DNA from: Bdellovibrionales bacterium Ga0074139
GTDB taxonomy: Bacteria; Bdellovibrionota; Bdellovibrionia; Bdellovibrionales; Bdellovibrionaceae
DNA length: 64,000 nt
Reading direction: 5' to 3'
Assembly: GCA_001464795.1 (NCBI GenBank)
Contig: LNEB01000008.1
Span: forward strand, 62,001 to 126,000
The notes under the pieces are model-generated. The model had not been told where the DNA came from. It ran no database searches and was given only the letters and a program-made list of their open reading frames with translations. Positions 18,202 through 26,197 of this stretch are shown piece after piece. Position numbers and translations under genes: made by a program. Positions within the stretch are counted from its first letter, which is position 1, and each line of letters begins with the position of its first letter.

Positions 18202-18874
18202 AGCATTACTCTTGATTTTAATTGCACCCGGAGCTTTTGCTCTCGATTTTAAAGAATCTTTTGATCTGTTACCCAACTCACTTAGTTATCAAACGGCACA
18301 AAGCTCGACCGCTCTAAATCTTAGGGGTAGTCAAAATTTAAATGTTAAAACAAAATCATTTAATAACGACCGTGGTGAGGTTTCACAATTTGCCAGTCGA
18401 TTACAATTAAAAAAAATTCGTAATGAAGCTAAAAAATTCTTCTCTGTCAATTGGGGGCCTACAGGATCCTTTGCCTACTACCCTTTTGCCATTGAATCAG
18501 GAGATGTGTTCTTTAGTGAAACAGACTTTCAAATTATGCGCGCTCTTGTCGGATACGGACCTGAAGCACGCATTAATTTTGAATTTGGATCTTTTCTTTT
18601 ATCCGCTAGTCCTGGAGTTCAATACTCTTGGGTTTCTTGGTCGTCACCCATCAGTGCGGGAACTTTTAACCGTTTTGAAACAAGCCTGCTTGCTTCCGCG
18701 CAATTTTTAAAGCCACTGACTAAAAATATTTTTCTTCAAGTTTTCTCTGATTGGGTGATGGAAGACACCCAAACCTGGGAAAAAGCCATGACATCAAGCC
18801 AAGGGTTTCCAGTGGACGTGAAACAAGTCAATACGGCCACCTTCGGCGTTTCCATTGGTTATAATTGGAATTAG
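18188..18874 (+). CDS. Predicted outer-membrane beta-barrel protein
   Basis: A 228-residue protein with a signal peptide ending at AFA, a 60-residue leader region, then alternating hydrophobic and polar strands (LVGYGPEARINFEFG, FLLSASPGVQYSWVSW, FGVSIGYNWN) ending near the C-terminus in an aromatic-rich strand, as in small outer-membrane barrels. The ATG at 18188 is used; a GTG one codon earlier is possible. It overlaps the preceding lipoprotein gene. The stop abuts that of the convergent fusion gene, leaving no room for a terminator. Function unknown. Confidence 0.68.
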   Translation: MHLYKALLLILIAPGAFALDFKESFDLLPNSLSYQTAQSSTALNLRGSQNLNVKTKSFNNDRGEVSQFASRLQLKKIRNEAKKFFSVNWGPTGSFAYYPFAIESGDVFFSETDFQIMRALVGYGPEARINFEFGSFLLSASPGVQYSWVSWSSPISAGTFNRFETSLLASAQFLKPLTKNIFLQVFSDWVMEDTQTWEKAMTSSQGFPVDVKQVNTATFGVSIGYNWN

Positions 18875-19744
18875 CTAATCCGACCTAAGCTTTGCAAAAA
18901 TAAGTGTGTCCCGGTACTCACCCTGCTCGATACATTCTTGGCGCAAAGTTCCTTCTAATGTGTAGCCATTTTTTTGTGGTAGATTGGCTGATCGAATATT
19001 CGCTGATGAACATCTGATTTCAATTCGGTTAAATCCAAGACCCCATAGAACTTCTTCAATCAACTTGGCCGCTTCACTGACATAACCTTGGCCTTCATAT
19101 TTTCCATTGATCCAGTATCCAAGTTCTGCCCGGTTGTGAGCCCAAGCAATATTATGGACACCGAAGCCCCCCATGTAGATGCCATCAATAGTATAAATTC
19201 CGTAATCAAAAAGTGAAGCCTCTAACCACCATTTTGCAGCTAATTTTAAATACTCTAATGAATCATCTTTAGATTTTGTTGAATCCACCCACGGTAAAAA
19301 TTTTCTAAGTCGCTTGCGGTCTTCATCAATACTAGCAAACATAGTCCCAGCCAGATCTTCATTATGCTTTTTTAAAATTATACGCTTTCCTTTAATTTCA
19401 AAGGGAAAGGATTTTTTTAATTCAGCTGGCAATTGAAAAGGTGTGGGAAAAGAAAACACTTGGCTGACAGCCTCTAAATTCAAAGCACCATAGATGTGAG
19501 GAAAATCTTCACCGGATTCGTACAGGTCTTCAAACTTAACGGGTGATTGAAGCTGATTTAAATCAATTTCCAATAAAACAAGATTGTTCTGATTTTTAAA
19601 ATTAAATTCGGCCACATCAATAATTTGATGGGCCATAGAGCAATGGATAAACCCCTCTTTATTAAAAGAGGGTGGAGTGTAAATTCCTTTGGCTTTAGCC
19701 ATCTCCCAATCTGTTTTTGCTGTGATGTGCAGAATCTTATTCAT
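18875..19744 (-). CDS. DUF952-GNAT acetyltransferase fusion protein
   Basis: A 289-residue soluble protein of two parts. Residues 1-110 match DUF952: LHITAKTDWE near the start, EGFIHCSM around 30-37 and a FPHIYGALNL segment. Residues 115-289 are a RimJ/RimL-type N-acetyltransferase with the family phrases GYWINGKYEGQGYVSEA (acetyl-CoA loop), NRIEIRCSSANIRSANLPQKNGY and a final EGEYRD-like turn (EQGEYRDTLIFAKL). RimJ-class enzymes acetylate protein N-termini or small amines. DUF952 is an ADP-ribosyltransferase-like fold of unknown role in bacteria. The two domains are normally separate genes, so the fusion is unusual. Confidence 0.8.
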   Translation of the reverse strand: MNKILHITAKTDWEMAKAKGIYTPPSFNKEGFIHCSMAHQIIDVAEFNFKNQNNLVLLEIDLNQLQSPVKFEDLYESGEDFPHIYGALNLEAVSQVFSFPTPFQLPAELKKSFPFEIKGKRIILKKHNEDLAGTMFASIDEDRKRLRKFLPWVDSTKSKDDSLEYLKLAAKWWLEASLFDYGIYTIDGIYMGGFGVHNIAWAHNRAELGYWINGKYEGQGYVSEAAKLIEEVLWGLGFNRIEIRCSSANIRSANLPQKNGYTLEGTLRQECIEQGEYRDTLIFAKLRSD

Positions 19745-19774
19745 CTAAAATAGTTTAACTGCTAGCATTGACCC

Positions 19775-20617
19775 ATGTCAAAGATCCCCCAGGTGTCGAT
19801 CATTATTCCTGTTTACAACCGCACACACCCCCTGGTCAGAGCTCTCGAGTCTTTAAAAAAACAAACTTTTACAGACTTTGAAATCTTGGTGGTAGATGAC
19901 CATTCTGAAATTGATTTGAAGCCCTATTTGGAACCCTTTGATCTCAGGTATTTAAAAACAAGCGGGAAAGGTGTGAGTGCAGCAAGAAATACAGGTGTTC
20001 GTGCTGCCAAATCAAATTTAATAGCCTTTCTTGATTCTGATGATGAATGGCTACCCACTAAGCTTGAAAAACAAATTAATTACTTATCCATAAACAGTTC
20101 CATTTCCATTGTTCACACTAACGAAGTCTGGATCCGGGAACAAAAAGTTATTAAACAAAATTCTAAACAGCAAAAGTTGGGCGGCCGACTCTTTGCTGAA
20201 TTCACCAAGCAATGCTTGATCGCCTCCTCAAGTGTATTAATTAGAAAATCACTATTCAATCAAGTCGGTCTTTTTGATGAAAGCTTTCCCGTTTGTGAAG
20301 ATTTTGATCTTTGGCTACGAATTGCAGCCTCATATGAAATTGGCTTTTTAGAGGAAGAGTTAATCATCAAGCACGGGGGCCATGAGGATCAGCTGTCTAT
20401 GAAATTTCATTCCATGGATTTATGGCGAGCCCGGGCTTTAGTGAAGCATCTTAACAATCCAGACTTAACCTTGATTCAGCAAACTGCACTTCTTGAAAGT
20501 ATAAAAACAAAATGTGAAATACTACTCAAAGGTTTTCAGAAGCATCAAAATTTTGAAAACATTCATGAGGTGGAACTTTACTTAGAGCGATGCGCTGGCA
20601 CAGTGATTGCAAAATAA
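19775..20617 (+). CDS. Family 2 glycosyltransferase
   Basis: A 280-residue soluble GT-A enzyme. The N-terminus carries the family 2 nucleotide-sugar motifs: VSIIIPVYNR (7-16), VVDDHSE (about 37-43), AARNTGVRAAKSN (about 69-81) and the metal-binding DSDDEW (about 88-93). A later ED motif in FPVCEDFDLWLR, near residue 175, should be the catalytic base region. It probably adds a sugar to a surface polysaccharide or lipid, but the acceptor is unknown. The 3' end of the gene contains the sigma-54 promoter of the next gene. Confidence 0.88.
   Translation: MSKIPQVSIIIPVYNRTHPLVRALESLKKQTFTDFEILVVDDHSEIDLKPYLEPFDLRYLKTSGKGVSAARNTGVRAAKSNLIAFLDSDDEWLPTKLEKQINYLSINSSISIVHTNEVWIREQKVIKQNSKQQKLGGRLFAEFTKQCLIASSSVLIRKSLFNQVGLFDESFPVCEDFDLWLRIAASYEIGFLEEELIIKHGGHEDQLSMKFHSMDLWRARALVKHLNNPDLTLIQQTALLESIKTKCEILLKGFQKHQNFENIHEVELYLERCAGTVIAK
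20596..20611 (+). promoter_or_regulatory. Sigma-54 (RpoN) promoter, perfect -24/-12 elements
   Basis: TGGCAC (20596-20601), five bases, then TTGCA (20607-20611), giving the GG-N10-GC geometry of sigma-54 promoters. It lies in the last codons of the glycosyltransferase gene. Transcription would start about 20622, sixteen bases ahead of the copper-storage-like gene ATG and just before its GGGGG ribosome-binding site. Confidence 0.7.
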
Positions 20618-20637
20618 GTCTTCACCTTGGGGGTAAA

Positions 20638-21030
20638 ATGGATGCCAATATAAACGTCGCTGAAAGTATTCAAGTTCGATCATTTATAAAAAACATGACT
20701 GATGAAATGCAAAAGTGCATACAAAATTGCACACGGTGTGCACAGGTCTGTGAACAAACCATTCAACATTGTTTAAAAGAAGGTGGCTCGCATGCTGAAA
20801 TCGGCCACATTCGCTTACTGCAGGATTGTGCCGATATTTGTACAACTTCGGCTAGGTTCATGCTGAGAGATTCCCCACGTCATTCAAAAACTTGTGGTGT
20901 TTGTGCCGACGCCTGCTTATCTTGCGCCGAGGCCTGTGAGAAAATAAGTGATGATGAAATCATGCAAATGTGTGCCGTGACCTGCCGGGATTGTGCAGAG
21001 ACTTGCAAAAAAATGAGTCAGGTGCACTAA
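20638..21030 (+). CDS. Four-helix-bundle copper-storage protein (Csp-like, DUF326 family)
   Basis: A 130-residue protein with 16 Cys, mostly in CxxC or CxxxC spacing along predicted helices (for example CIQNCTRCAQVC, CGVCADACLSCAEAC and CAVTCRDCAETC). This is the pattern of Csp copper-storage proteins, whose Cys line the core of a four-helix bundle and bind many Cu(I) ions. There is no signal peptide, so it resembles the cytosolic Csp3 type. The ATG at 20638 is chosen over an ATG 48 bases upstream that lies inside the preceding gene; TTGGGGG precedes it. A MerR-type regulator gene follows. Metal identity is inferred from the family. Confidence 0.88.
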   Translation: MDANINVAESIQVRSFIKNMTDEMQKCIQNCTRCAQVCEQTIQHCLKEGGSHAEIGHIRLLQDCADICTTSARFMLRDSPRHSKTCGVCADACLSCAEACEKISDDEIMQMCAVTCRDCAETCKKMSQVH

Positions 21031-21053
21031 ATTTACGAGGAAAATAAATCCTT

Positions 21054-21084
21054 TTGACCTTGCCCTTGGGGTAAACTTTATCCT
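21054..21084 (+). promoter_or_regulatory. MerR-type promoter with 19-bp spacer
   Basis: A -35 TTGACC (21054-21059) and -10 TATCCT (21079-21084) are separated by 19 bases, the overlong spacing that MerR-family activators untwist. The spacer begins with CTTGCCCTTGGGG, close to the left half of CueR/HmrR operators. It directs transcription of the MerR fusion gene from about 21091, ten bases ahead of the ATG, so autoregulation is likely. Confidence 0.65.
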
Positions 21085-21100
21085 AAATTCCGAGGTCAGA

Positions 21101-22087
21101 ATGAAGAATTGGAATACGATCGGTCAATTTTCAAAAAAAGTGGGAATGTCTTCCAAGGCACTCAGACTTTATGAAAAATTGCAGCTTATTAAATCTCATG
21201 CTCGTGGTGAAAATGGATACCGTTATTACCATGATGATCAGATAGAATTAGCAATGCGGTTGAATGAATTCAAAAATCTGGGCTTCACCTTGGCAGAAAT
21301 TAAGTCACTGTTACACGTGGATAAGCAACTCAGCCGTCAGTTGATTGCTGAGTCCATGCAAAAACGACTGATTCTGATTTCTCAGCAAGTTGAAAAGCTC
21401 AGCTCACAAAAAATCCAAATAAAAAAAATTCTGACCTCCTTGAATAAAAAAACAGAGCCTCTACAGGCCGAACAAAGGAGAGTCATCATGAGTTTATTTG
21501 GAAAAGTCTTTATTGCAGTGACAGGTTGTGACGGTCATGAAAAAACGGCTGAAAATATTCAGGCCCATTTTAAAAATGCGGGCCAAAAGATTAGTATTCA
21601 CACATGGCATGAAAACTTCATAATTCCTGAAGCAAAACCCTTTATTTTGATTATCAAAGAAGTAGATCTTAAATCAGAAAAAATTAAACATCTCAAGCCT
21701 GATGTGATCGTCATCACCAAACTGGGTGAACATTCTAAAGCAACTCAAAAAAATTACTTAAATTTATTTTCTCACATAGGCCCGCACGTGAACACCATCA
21801 TCAACGCTGATGACAGGTCCTCTGTGGAATTAGCTGGTGAGTCTTTGATTAAAAAGGGAAGAATTTTTTATTTTTCGAAAAACAAAGCCCTTATCCCCCA
21901 GATTAAAAACATCGGTGGTGTGGTCAGTGACGGTGAAGAGCTTGAAATTTACGGCTTTAATTTGCAACCAGGTCCTATTCAGTTAAGTTTTAAAAAAATC
22001 ATGACCTTTGATGAAGAAGTGGCCTGGCTGTCTTCCCTGGCGTCGGTCATGACTGTTGGCTTTGATAAAAATCACCTGAACGGCTGA
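21101..22087 (+). CDS. MerR-family regulator fused to a degenerate Mur-ligase-like domain
   Basis: A 328-residue protein. Residues 1-70 are a MerR winged helix (TIGQFSKKVGMSSKALRLYEK at the start, NGYRYYHDDQ at 38-47). Residues 75-125 are the dimerisation coiled coil. Residues 130-328 resemble the central ATPase domain of Mur ligases or the cyanophycin-synthetase C-terminus: a P-loop-like TGCDGHEKT (141-149), VIVITKLGEHS (202-212) and INADD (234-238) in the right order and spacing. The P-loop Lys is replaced (canonical TGTDGKTTT), so ligase activity is unlikely; a ligand-sensing role is inferred. CueR-type metal-binding Cys are absent. An internal ATG with a strong ribosome-binding site lies exactly at the domain boundary. 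Confidence 0.78.
   Translation: MKNWNTIGQFSKKVGMSSKALRLYEKLQLIKSHARGENGYRYYHDDQIELAMRLNEFKNLGFTLAEIKSLLHVDKQLSRQLIAESMQKRLILISQQVEKLSSQKIQIKKILTSLNKKTEPLQAEQRRVIMSLFGKVFIAVTGCDGHEKTAENIQAHFKNAGQKISIHTWHENFIIPEAKPFILIIKEVDLKSEKIKHLKPDVIVITKLGEHSKATQKNYLNLFSHIGPHVNTIINADDRSSVELAGESLIKKGRIFYFSKNKALIPQIKNIGGVVSDGEELEIYGFNLQPGPIQLSFKKIMTFDEEVAWLSSLASVMTVGFDKNHLNG
21474..21490 (+). promoter_or_regulatory. Internal ribosome-binding site and ATG at the MerR/Mur-like domain boundary
   Basis: AAAGGAG (21474-21480), seven bases, then ATG (21488-21490), in frame with the fusion gene at codon 130. The downstream product would be a free 199-residue Mur-like domain. The match and spacing are as good as at any real start in the window. 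Confidence 0.5.
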
Positions 22088-22941
22088 ATTTTCACAACGA
22101 CTGGTAAGTGATCGGATAACTGCTGACCACTGGGGCTTTTAGGCTCCTTGATATCATAAGAACATGTGATCATCTGGGGGCTTACATAAACGTGATCGAT
22201 AGTGCCGTAAAAAAAGGACCTAGGCTGCCCTGTGGGCTTCGACCGAGAGCTATCTTTAGCTTCTAAAAAATACTCTAAAAAAGGTTCAAGAGCTGAGGCT
22301 CCGTGCTCGGCATTAAAATCCCCCATGATAATCACTTTTTCTTTACCAGCGATTTTTTTAACTCTGTCTAAAATAATTTGAGTGGATTGTGCCCTGGAAT
22401 AGGATCCCCAATGATCATAGTGTGTGTTGAAGACAAATAACTTAGAATTGTCTTTTTTGTTTTTAAGCTCGGCCCAAGTGCACAGTCTGGTGTACCTGGA
22501 ATCCCAGCTTCGGCTAAACGGCACATCAGGAGTTTTCGATAGCCAAAAGTCCCCGCTGTTGAGAACTTCAAACTTTTGCTGGTTAATAAAAAGGGCTGAA
22601 TACTCGGCTACTTTTTTATCGTCACTTCTTGCTCTTCCTACCATTTCAAACTCAGGGAGATCCTTTTTTAAAAGTGCCAGCATTTCGAAAAGACCTTCCT
22701 GAGTGCCCAGGATATCAATATTATTTTTCTTTACCCATGAAGCGATCATGGACATTCGCTGTTCCCAGGGGGGATAGGTCTGAAGCCATAGGCTTTTCCA
22801 AGTGTGGCGGCTTAGGATATTATAAGTCGCCACCTGAATTTGATTGGATGGGTCAGTACATACCTTAGCTAGAGCTGAGGAAGAAACACCAAAAGATAAA
22901 AGAAGGAAAATGACGTTTAGCATGCTGGTGAGTTTTAACAA
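22072..22941 (-). CDS. Secreted endonuclease/exonuclease/phosphatase-family hydrolase
   Basis: A 289-residue protein with a signal peptide (cleavage near ALAK) and the DNase I/sphingomyelinase-like fold. The motifs are in order: TYNILS (about 39-44), ILGTQE (catalytic Glu, about 76-81), FNTHYDH, MGDFNAE, GTIDHVYV and SDHLPV (final His/Asp pair). The intact metal and catalytic set predicts a phosphodiesterase acting outside the cytoplasm on nucleic acid or phospholipid; the sequence does not separate these. It overlaps the preceding hypothetical gene by seven bases, and its 3' end overlaps the convergent MerR fusion gene by 16 bases. Confidence 0.88.
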   Translation of the reverse strand: MLKLTSMLNVIFLLLSFGVSSSALAKVCTDPSNQIQVATYNILSRHTWKSLWLQTYPPWEQRMSMIASWVKKNNIDILGTQEGLFEMLALLKKDLPEFEMVGRARSDDKKVAEYSALFINQQKFEVLNSGDFWLSKTPDVPFSRSWDSRYTRLCTWAELKNKKDNSKLFVFNTHYDHWGSYSRAQSTQIILDRVKKIAGKEKVIIMGDFNAEHGASALEPFLEYFLEAKDSSRSKPTGQPRSFFYGTIDHVYVSPQMITCSYDIKEPKSPSGQQLSDHLPVVVKIQPFR

Positions 22942-23489
22942 TTTTTGATGACCCTTTCGATTTGAGGCTTAATCCACAGCTGGTACTCGATATGTAATTT
23001 GTTGGGATTATCCTGGATGCTTTCTAAAAGATGTTCCAATTCATCAAGTTTATAAACCAGTAAGCACAAAGGATTTAAGTATTCTTGACCTAGCTTGAGC
23101 CGATAGTCCTCACACATAGAAAACAAACTATCACCGTAGGTGAAGCTCACTGCTTGCTCGGGAATATCACGTAAATTTATTTTATAAGCCACATTATTTT
23201 TGTGCTTTTCAAAGCTGGCATTATTTCCTAGGAAAAAGTAAATGGGATGAAGAAGCTCTGGTTCCCCACCCTTTTTGATCAAATCTTGGCGAATTTTTTC
23301 TTCAACTTGAAGTCGCCTGGGTAAATACTCAGGATCTGAAAATCTTTTTAAACCCCATGAGTTACTTTCATCAAGTTGACCTAAAACCTCTAGCAATCGA
23401 TCACTTGCGACATCACTTACAGTGCGAAAGGGTTCGCCTCTGTTATAGTGAGTGATGTAATCGGGGCTGGGTGTGTATTTCATGAGCAT
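22935..23489 (-). CDS. Hypothetical protein, 184 aa
   Basis: Not recognised. A soluble, mainly helical protein with no signal peptide. Its C-terminal third is charged and leucine-rich (YKLDELEHLLESI) and it ends in Cys. Two in-frame ATGs, at 23489 and 23483, are equally plausible because neither has a clear ribosome-binding site. It lies six bases after the S9 peptidase gene and overlaps the secreted phosphodiesterase gene, so it is part of a four-gene minus-strand run from the aldo/keto reductase onwards. No function is proposed. Confidence 0.65.
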   Translation of the reverse strand: MLMKYTPSPDYITHYNRGEPFRTVSDVASDRLLEVLGQLDESNSWGLKRFSDPEYLPRRLQVEEKIRQDLIKKGGEPELLHPIYFFLGNNASFEKHKNNVAYKINLRDIPEQAVSFTYGDSLFSMCEDYRLKLGQEYLNPLCLLVYKLDELEHLLESIQDNPNKLHIEYQLWIKPQIERVIKNC

Positions 23490-23495
23490 AGATTT

Positions 23496-25310
23496 CTATT
23501 TAATAAATTTCTCAAGAAACTCAGCTGCTTTTCTAAAAGCTTTGAGCTCATTTTCAGGTTTGAAAAATCCATGTCCTTCGTCATCAAATAGCAAATATTC
23601 GACTTCTTTATTCATGGCTTTTAGTTCTCCAACAACCTGATCAGATTCTGATTTAACCACTCGTGGATCCAAGGCTCCTTGAATAACAAGTAAGGGACAA
23701 TCAATTTTATTAAGAGCATTAATCGGTGATTGTTCTATTAGCATTTGTTTATCATTAATGGGATGACCTACCAAAGCATTCATTGAAAACTTCCAATCTT
23801 CAGGAACACTTTCACAAAATGTTAAAAGATTCGAAACCCCGAAAATGTCTACCGCTGCTTTAAATGTTTTTGGAATTTTTGTAATTGATCTTAGGGTCAT
23901 ATAACCGCCGTAAGATCCTCCCATAATAGTCATCTTGTCTGGATCTATCCAACCTGATTTTTTTAGCCAGTCGATACCATTAAGCATATCAGGAAGGTCT
24001 GCTGTTCCCCAAGCCCGCTCGATTTGTTTACAAAAACTCATTCCATAGCCTGTTGAGCCTCTGTGGTTGGGGGCCCAAATTGCAAATCCTTTTGAAAGAA
24101 AGTACTGAAAAATGGGACGAAATTGTTTTCGCTCTTGAGCCTGAGGCCCCCCGTGAGGCCAAACAATAATAGGATTTTTTCCATTCTTTTTGGCTAGTTT
24201 CGGTAAAAACAGCAGACTATGAATTTGCGTATCACCAGACAGGTACCAAACAGATTTTGGATTCACCATTTTTGATTCTGGCACGATTGAACACCAAGTA
24301 TCTGTTAGCCGATCTATCTTTTTTGACTTCAGTGAAAGATGGTAAAAATTCTTAGGCTCTGTTGGTGACATATACCCAACAATTAATGTCTTTTCTTTGT
24401 GCAAATAATCAACACTAGAAATAATTCCACCCTTTTTAAACTGAGTTTTCAAACGATTAAAAGAAGGAAACGAGTAATGTTCAAGACGGCTTTCAGCTTC
24501 AGCATTGCGAACCACAAAAAGGTTTTTCTTATCTTGACTGAGCTTTGCAAATTCCACATCCCAAGCGTCTTTTTGAAAGTATTCAAGTTCGCCTGATTTT
24601 AAAGAAAGAATAGCTAAAGACATAAATTCTCGACCAAAATTTGTCGTCACTAATAAGCGATCTTTTGGCAACAAAGCCACAGGCTGAATTGTCGTGTTTT
24701 CTTTTACAAAGACATCCGTAACTTCTTTAGTTTTTAGATTGATTCGCTTCAAGTGCATGGAAGTATTAGCAATGGCCTCAATGAAAAAATAAGAACCTTT
24801 CCAAGGTGTTGGAATGGTCCAAGTGGACCATCTATTTTCTGCCACATACTGCTTAACAACTTCTTTTGTCTTTAAATCATAGGTGTAAAGACCTTGATAT
24901 CTTAAATCATCACGGTTTGAACTAAAATAAAGTGTCTTTTTATCCTCAGAAACAAAACCAAGATAATCACGACCTTTTCCTTGAGGAATCTCGGTGTGTA
25001 TTCCTTCTTTAAAATCAATAATACTGATTTTGGTTTTTTCATCTCCGTGACGATCAAGAGTCACAACCAATTTGTCATTTCCAATCCATTCAAGGGCTGG
25101 AGCCATAACGTGTGGAAACTGATCTGTGGCTGTCGTAACAGGTTTTGGAAATAATAGCTTTGGCGAATCTGGGTGAATTTCCCCGACCCACACTTGGGGG
25201 GCCCCTGTGATATTAGAAATATAAGCTAACTTTTTTCCATCCTTAGATAAAGCTGAATGCTGATAAATGGTAATTCGATCAAAAAAATTTTTTATATCAT
25301 AGTTTTGCAT
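23496..25310 (-). CDS. S9 family (prolyl oligopeptidase-like) serine peptidase
   Basis: A 604-residue protein with an N-terminal beta-propeller of WD/YWTD-like blades (about 20-340) and a C-terminal alpha/beta hydrolase (about 355-604). Catalytic residues are visible: Ser in GGSYGGYM (near 470), Asp in QGALDPRV and His in DEGHGF. HGGPQAQER and NHRGSTGYG mark the oxyanion region. The layout is that of acylaminoacyl-peptidase or dipeptidyl-peptidase relatives, which trim short peptides. No signal peptide is seen, so it should work in the cytoplasm. Its ATG overlaps the aldo/keto reductase stop by one base (TAATG). Confidence 0.9.
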   Translation of the reverse strand: MQNYDIKNFFDRITIYQHSALSKDGKKLAYISNITGAPQVWVGEIHPDSPKLLFPKPVTTATDQFPHVMAPALEWIGNDKLVVTLDRHGDEKTKISIIDFKEGIHTEIPQGKGRDYLGFVSEDKKTLYFSSNRDDLRYQGLYTYDLKTKEVVKQYVAENRWSTWTIPTPWKGSYFFIEAIANTSMHLKRINLKTKEVTDVFVKENTTIQPVALLPKDRLLVTTNFGREFMSLAILSLKSGELEYFQKDAWDVEFAKLSQDKKNLFVVRNAEAESRLEHYSFPSFNRLKTQFKKGGIISSVDYLHKEKTLIVGYMSPTEPKNFYHLSLKSKKIDRLTDTWCSIVPESKMVNPKSVWYLSGDTQIHSLLFLPKLAKKNGKNPIIVWPHGGPQAQERKQFRPIFQYFLSKGFAIWAPNHRGSTGYGMSFCKQIERAWGTADLPDMLNGIDWLKKSGWIDPDKMTIMGGSYGGYMTLRSITKIPKTFKAAVDIFGVSNLLTFCESVPEDWKFSMNALVGHPINDKQMLIEQSPINALNKIDCPLLVIQGALDPRVVKSESDQVVGELKAMNKEVEYLLFDDEGHGFFKPENELKAFRKAAEFLEKFIK

Positions 25311-26122
25311 TAAAACCCTACTTCCTCTATAGTTTTCAAATCAGAATCTTCCAAAGCAATCGAAAGACTTTCTAAATCTTGTTTCATATGTAGGAGATCT
25401 GTCGTTCCCGTCAGAGGCAACATTCCCACTTGTCTAGAAAAGGCAAAAATAATTTGTGCAGAAGTTGCACTGTACCGCTTTGCCATTTCATTTATTTTTG
25501 GACCGGTGAGATGTTCTTTATTGGCAGTTAACAGCGAAAAACCTTGGTAGATAATATTTTTTTCTGCGCAGTACTTTCTGATTTCTAGGTCCCAGCCATT
25601 TTTTGCATAACAGCGAATTTGTGCAAAGCTTGGCTTCACACTGGCATTTTCATAAAACTGTTTTAATTGTGACAGGTTCACATTACTCACACCAAGTAAG
25701 TGAACTTTTCCTGCCTTATGCAATTCCTGAATGGAATTCCACGCTTCCCAGTCCTTATCATCTAATGACTCCCCATTTGAAATTGCGGGTCCATGCAAAA
25801 CCAAAGAGTCTAAATAATCGGTATGCAGATGCTCAAGTGAGCTTTCAAAGGATTGCTTCACTTGATTTGCGATTGAAGCTTTTGGATCATAGGGTAAACG
25901 GTGATCTTGACCTCTTTGAAAAGTATATTTGGTTTGTAAAAAAATCTCAGAGCGAGAAATTCCCGATAACTTGAGAGCCTCACCCACACCCGCCTCATAG
26001 TAATGCTTTCTTTGGTTGGCTGTATCAAATCCCCGAAATCCTGCAGCTAGGGCTGAGGCCACACATTGCTGGGTGGATTCTTCCTTCCACGCAGTTCCAT
26101 AAAGAAGTTGAGGCAATGTCAT
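25310..26122 (-). CDS. Aldo/keto reductase
   Basis: A 270-residue NAD(P)H-dependent carbonyl reductase with a TIM-barrel layout. The catalytic tetrad is identifiable: Asp in GFDTAN (about 33), Tyr in the HYYEAGVGEAL segment (about 42), Lys in LQTKYTF (about 65) and His in LVLHGP (about 108). The cofactor-binding region near the C-terminus (PLTGTTDLLHMKQDLES) is the variant of the usual P-x-S-x-x-x-R motif, with Thr and Met substitutions, so the NADP preference is uncertain. It is first in a coupled run with the S9 peptidase. Substrate unknown. Confidence 0.88.
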   Translation of the reverse strand: MTLPQLLYGTAWKEESTQQCVASALAAGFRGFDTANQRKHYYEAGVGEALKLSGISRSEIFLQTKYTFQRGQDHRLPYDPKASIANQVKQSFESSLEHLHTDYLDSLVLHGPAISNGESLDDKDWEAWNSIQELHKAGKVHLLGVSNVNLSQLKQFYENASVKPSFAQIRCYAKNGWDLEIRKYCAEKNIIYQGFSLLTANKEHLTGPKINEMAKRYSATSAQIIFAFSRQVGMLPLTGTTDLLHMKQDLESLSIALEDSDLKTIEEVGF

Positions 26123-26197
26123 TGAAGTACTCCCTTTCCAAAGATTGGCTAAAGTTGAGAGCTTGGCTCTAGAAATTAACCATGCTACCCTACTCCA

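Noticed and set aside
20621-20640. A second MerR-type operator at the Csp start, because CCTTGGGGGTAAA resembles part of the spacer of the MerR promoter at 21054-21084.
   Set aside because: No -10 lies at 19 bases that would give a transcript including the ATG, and the GGGGG is needed as the ribosome-binding site. The resemblance is about 12 bases.
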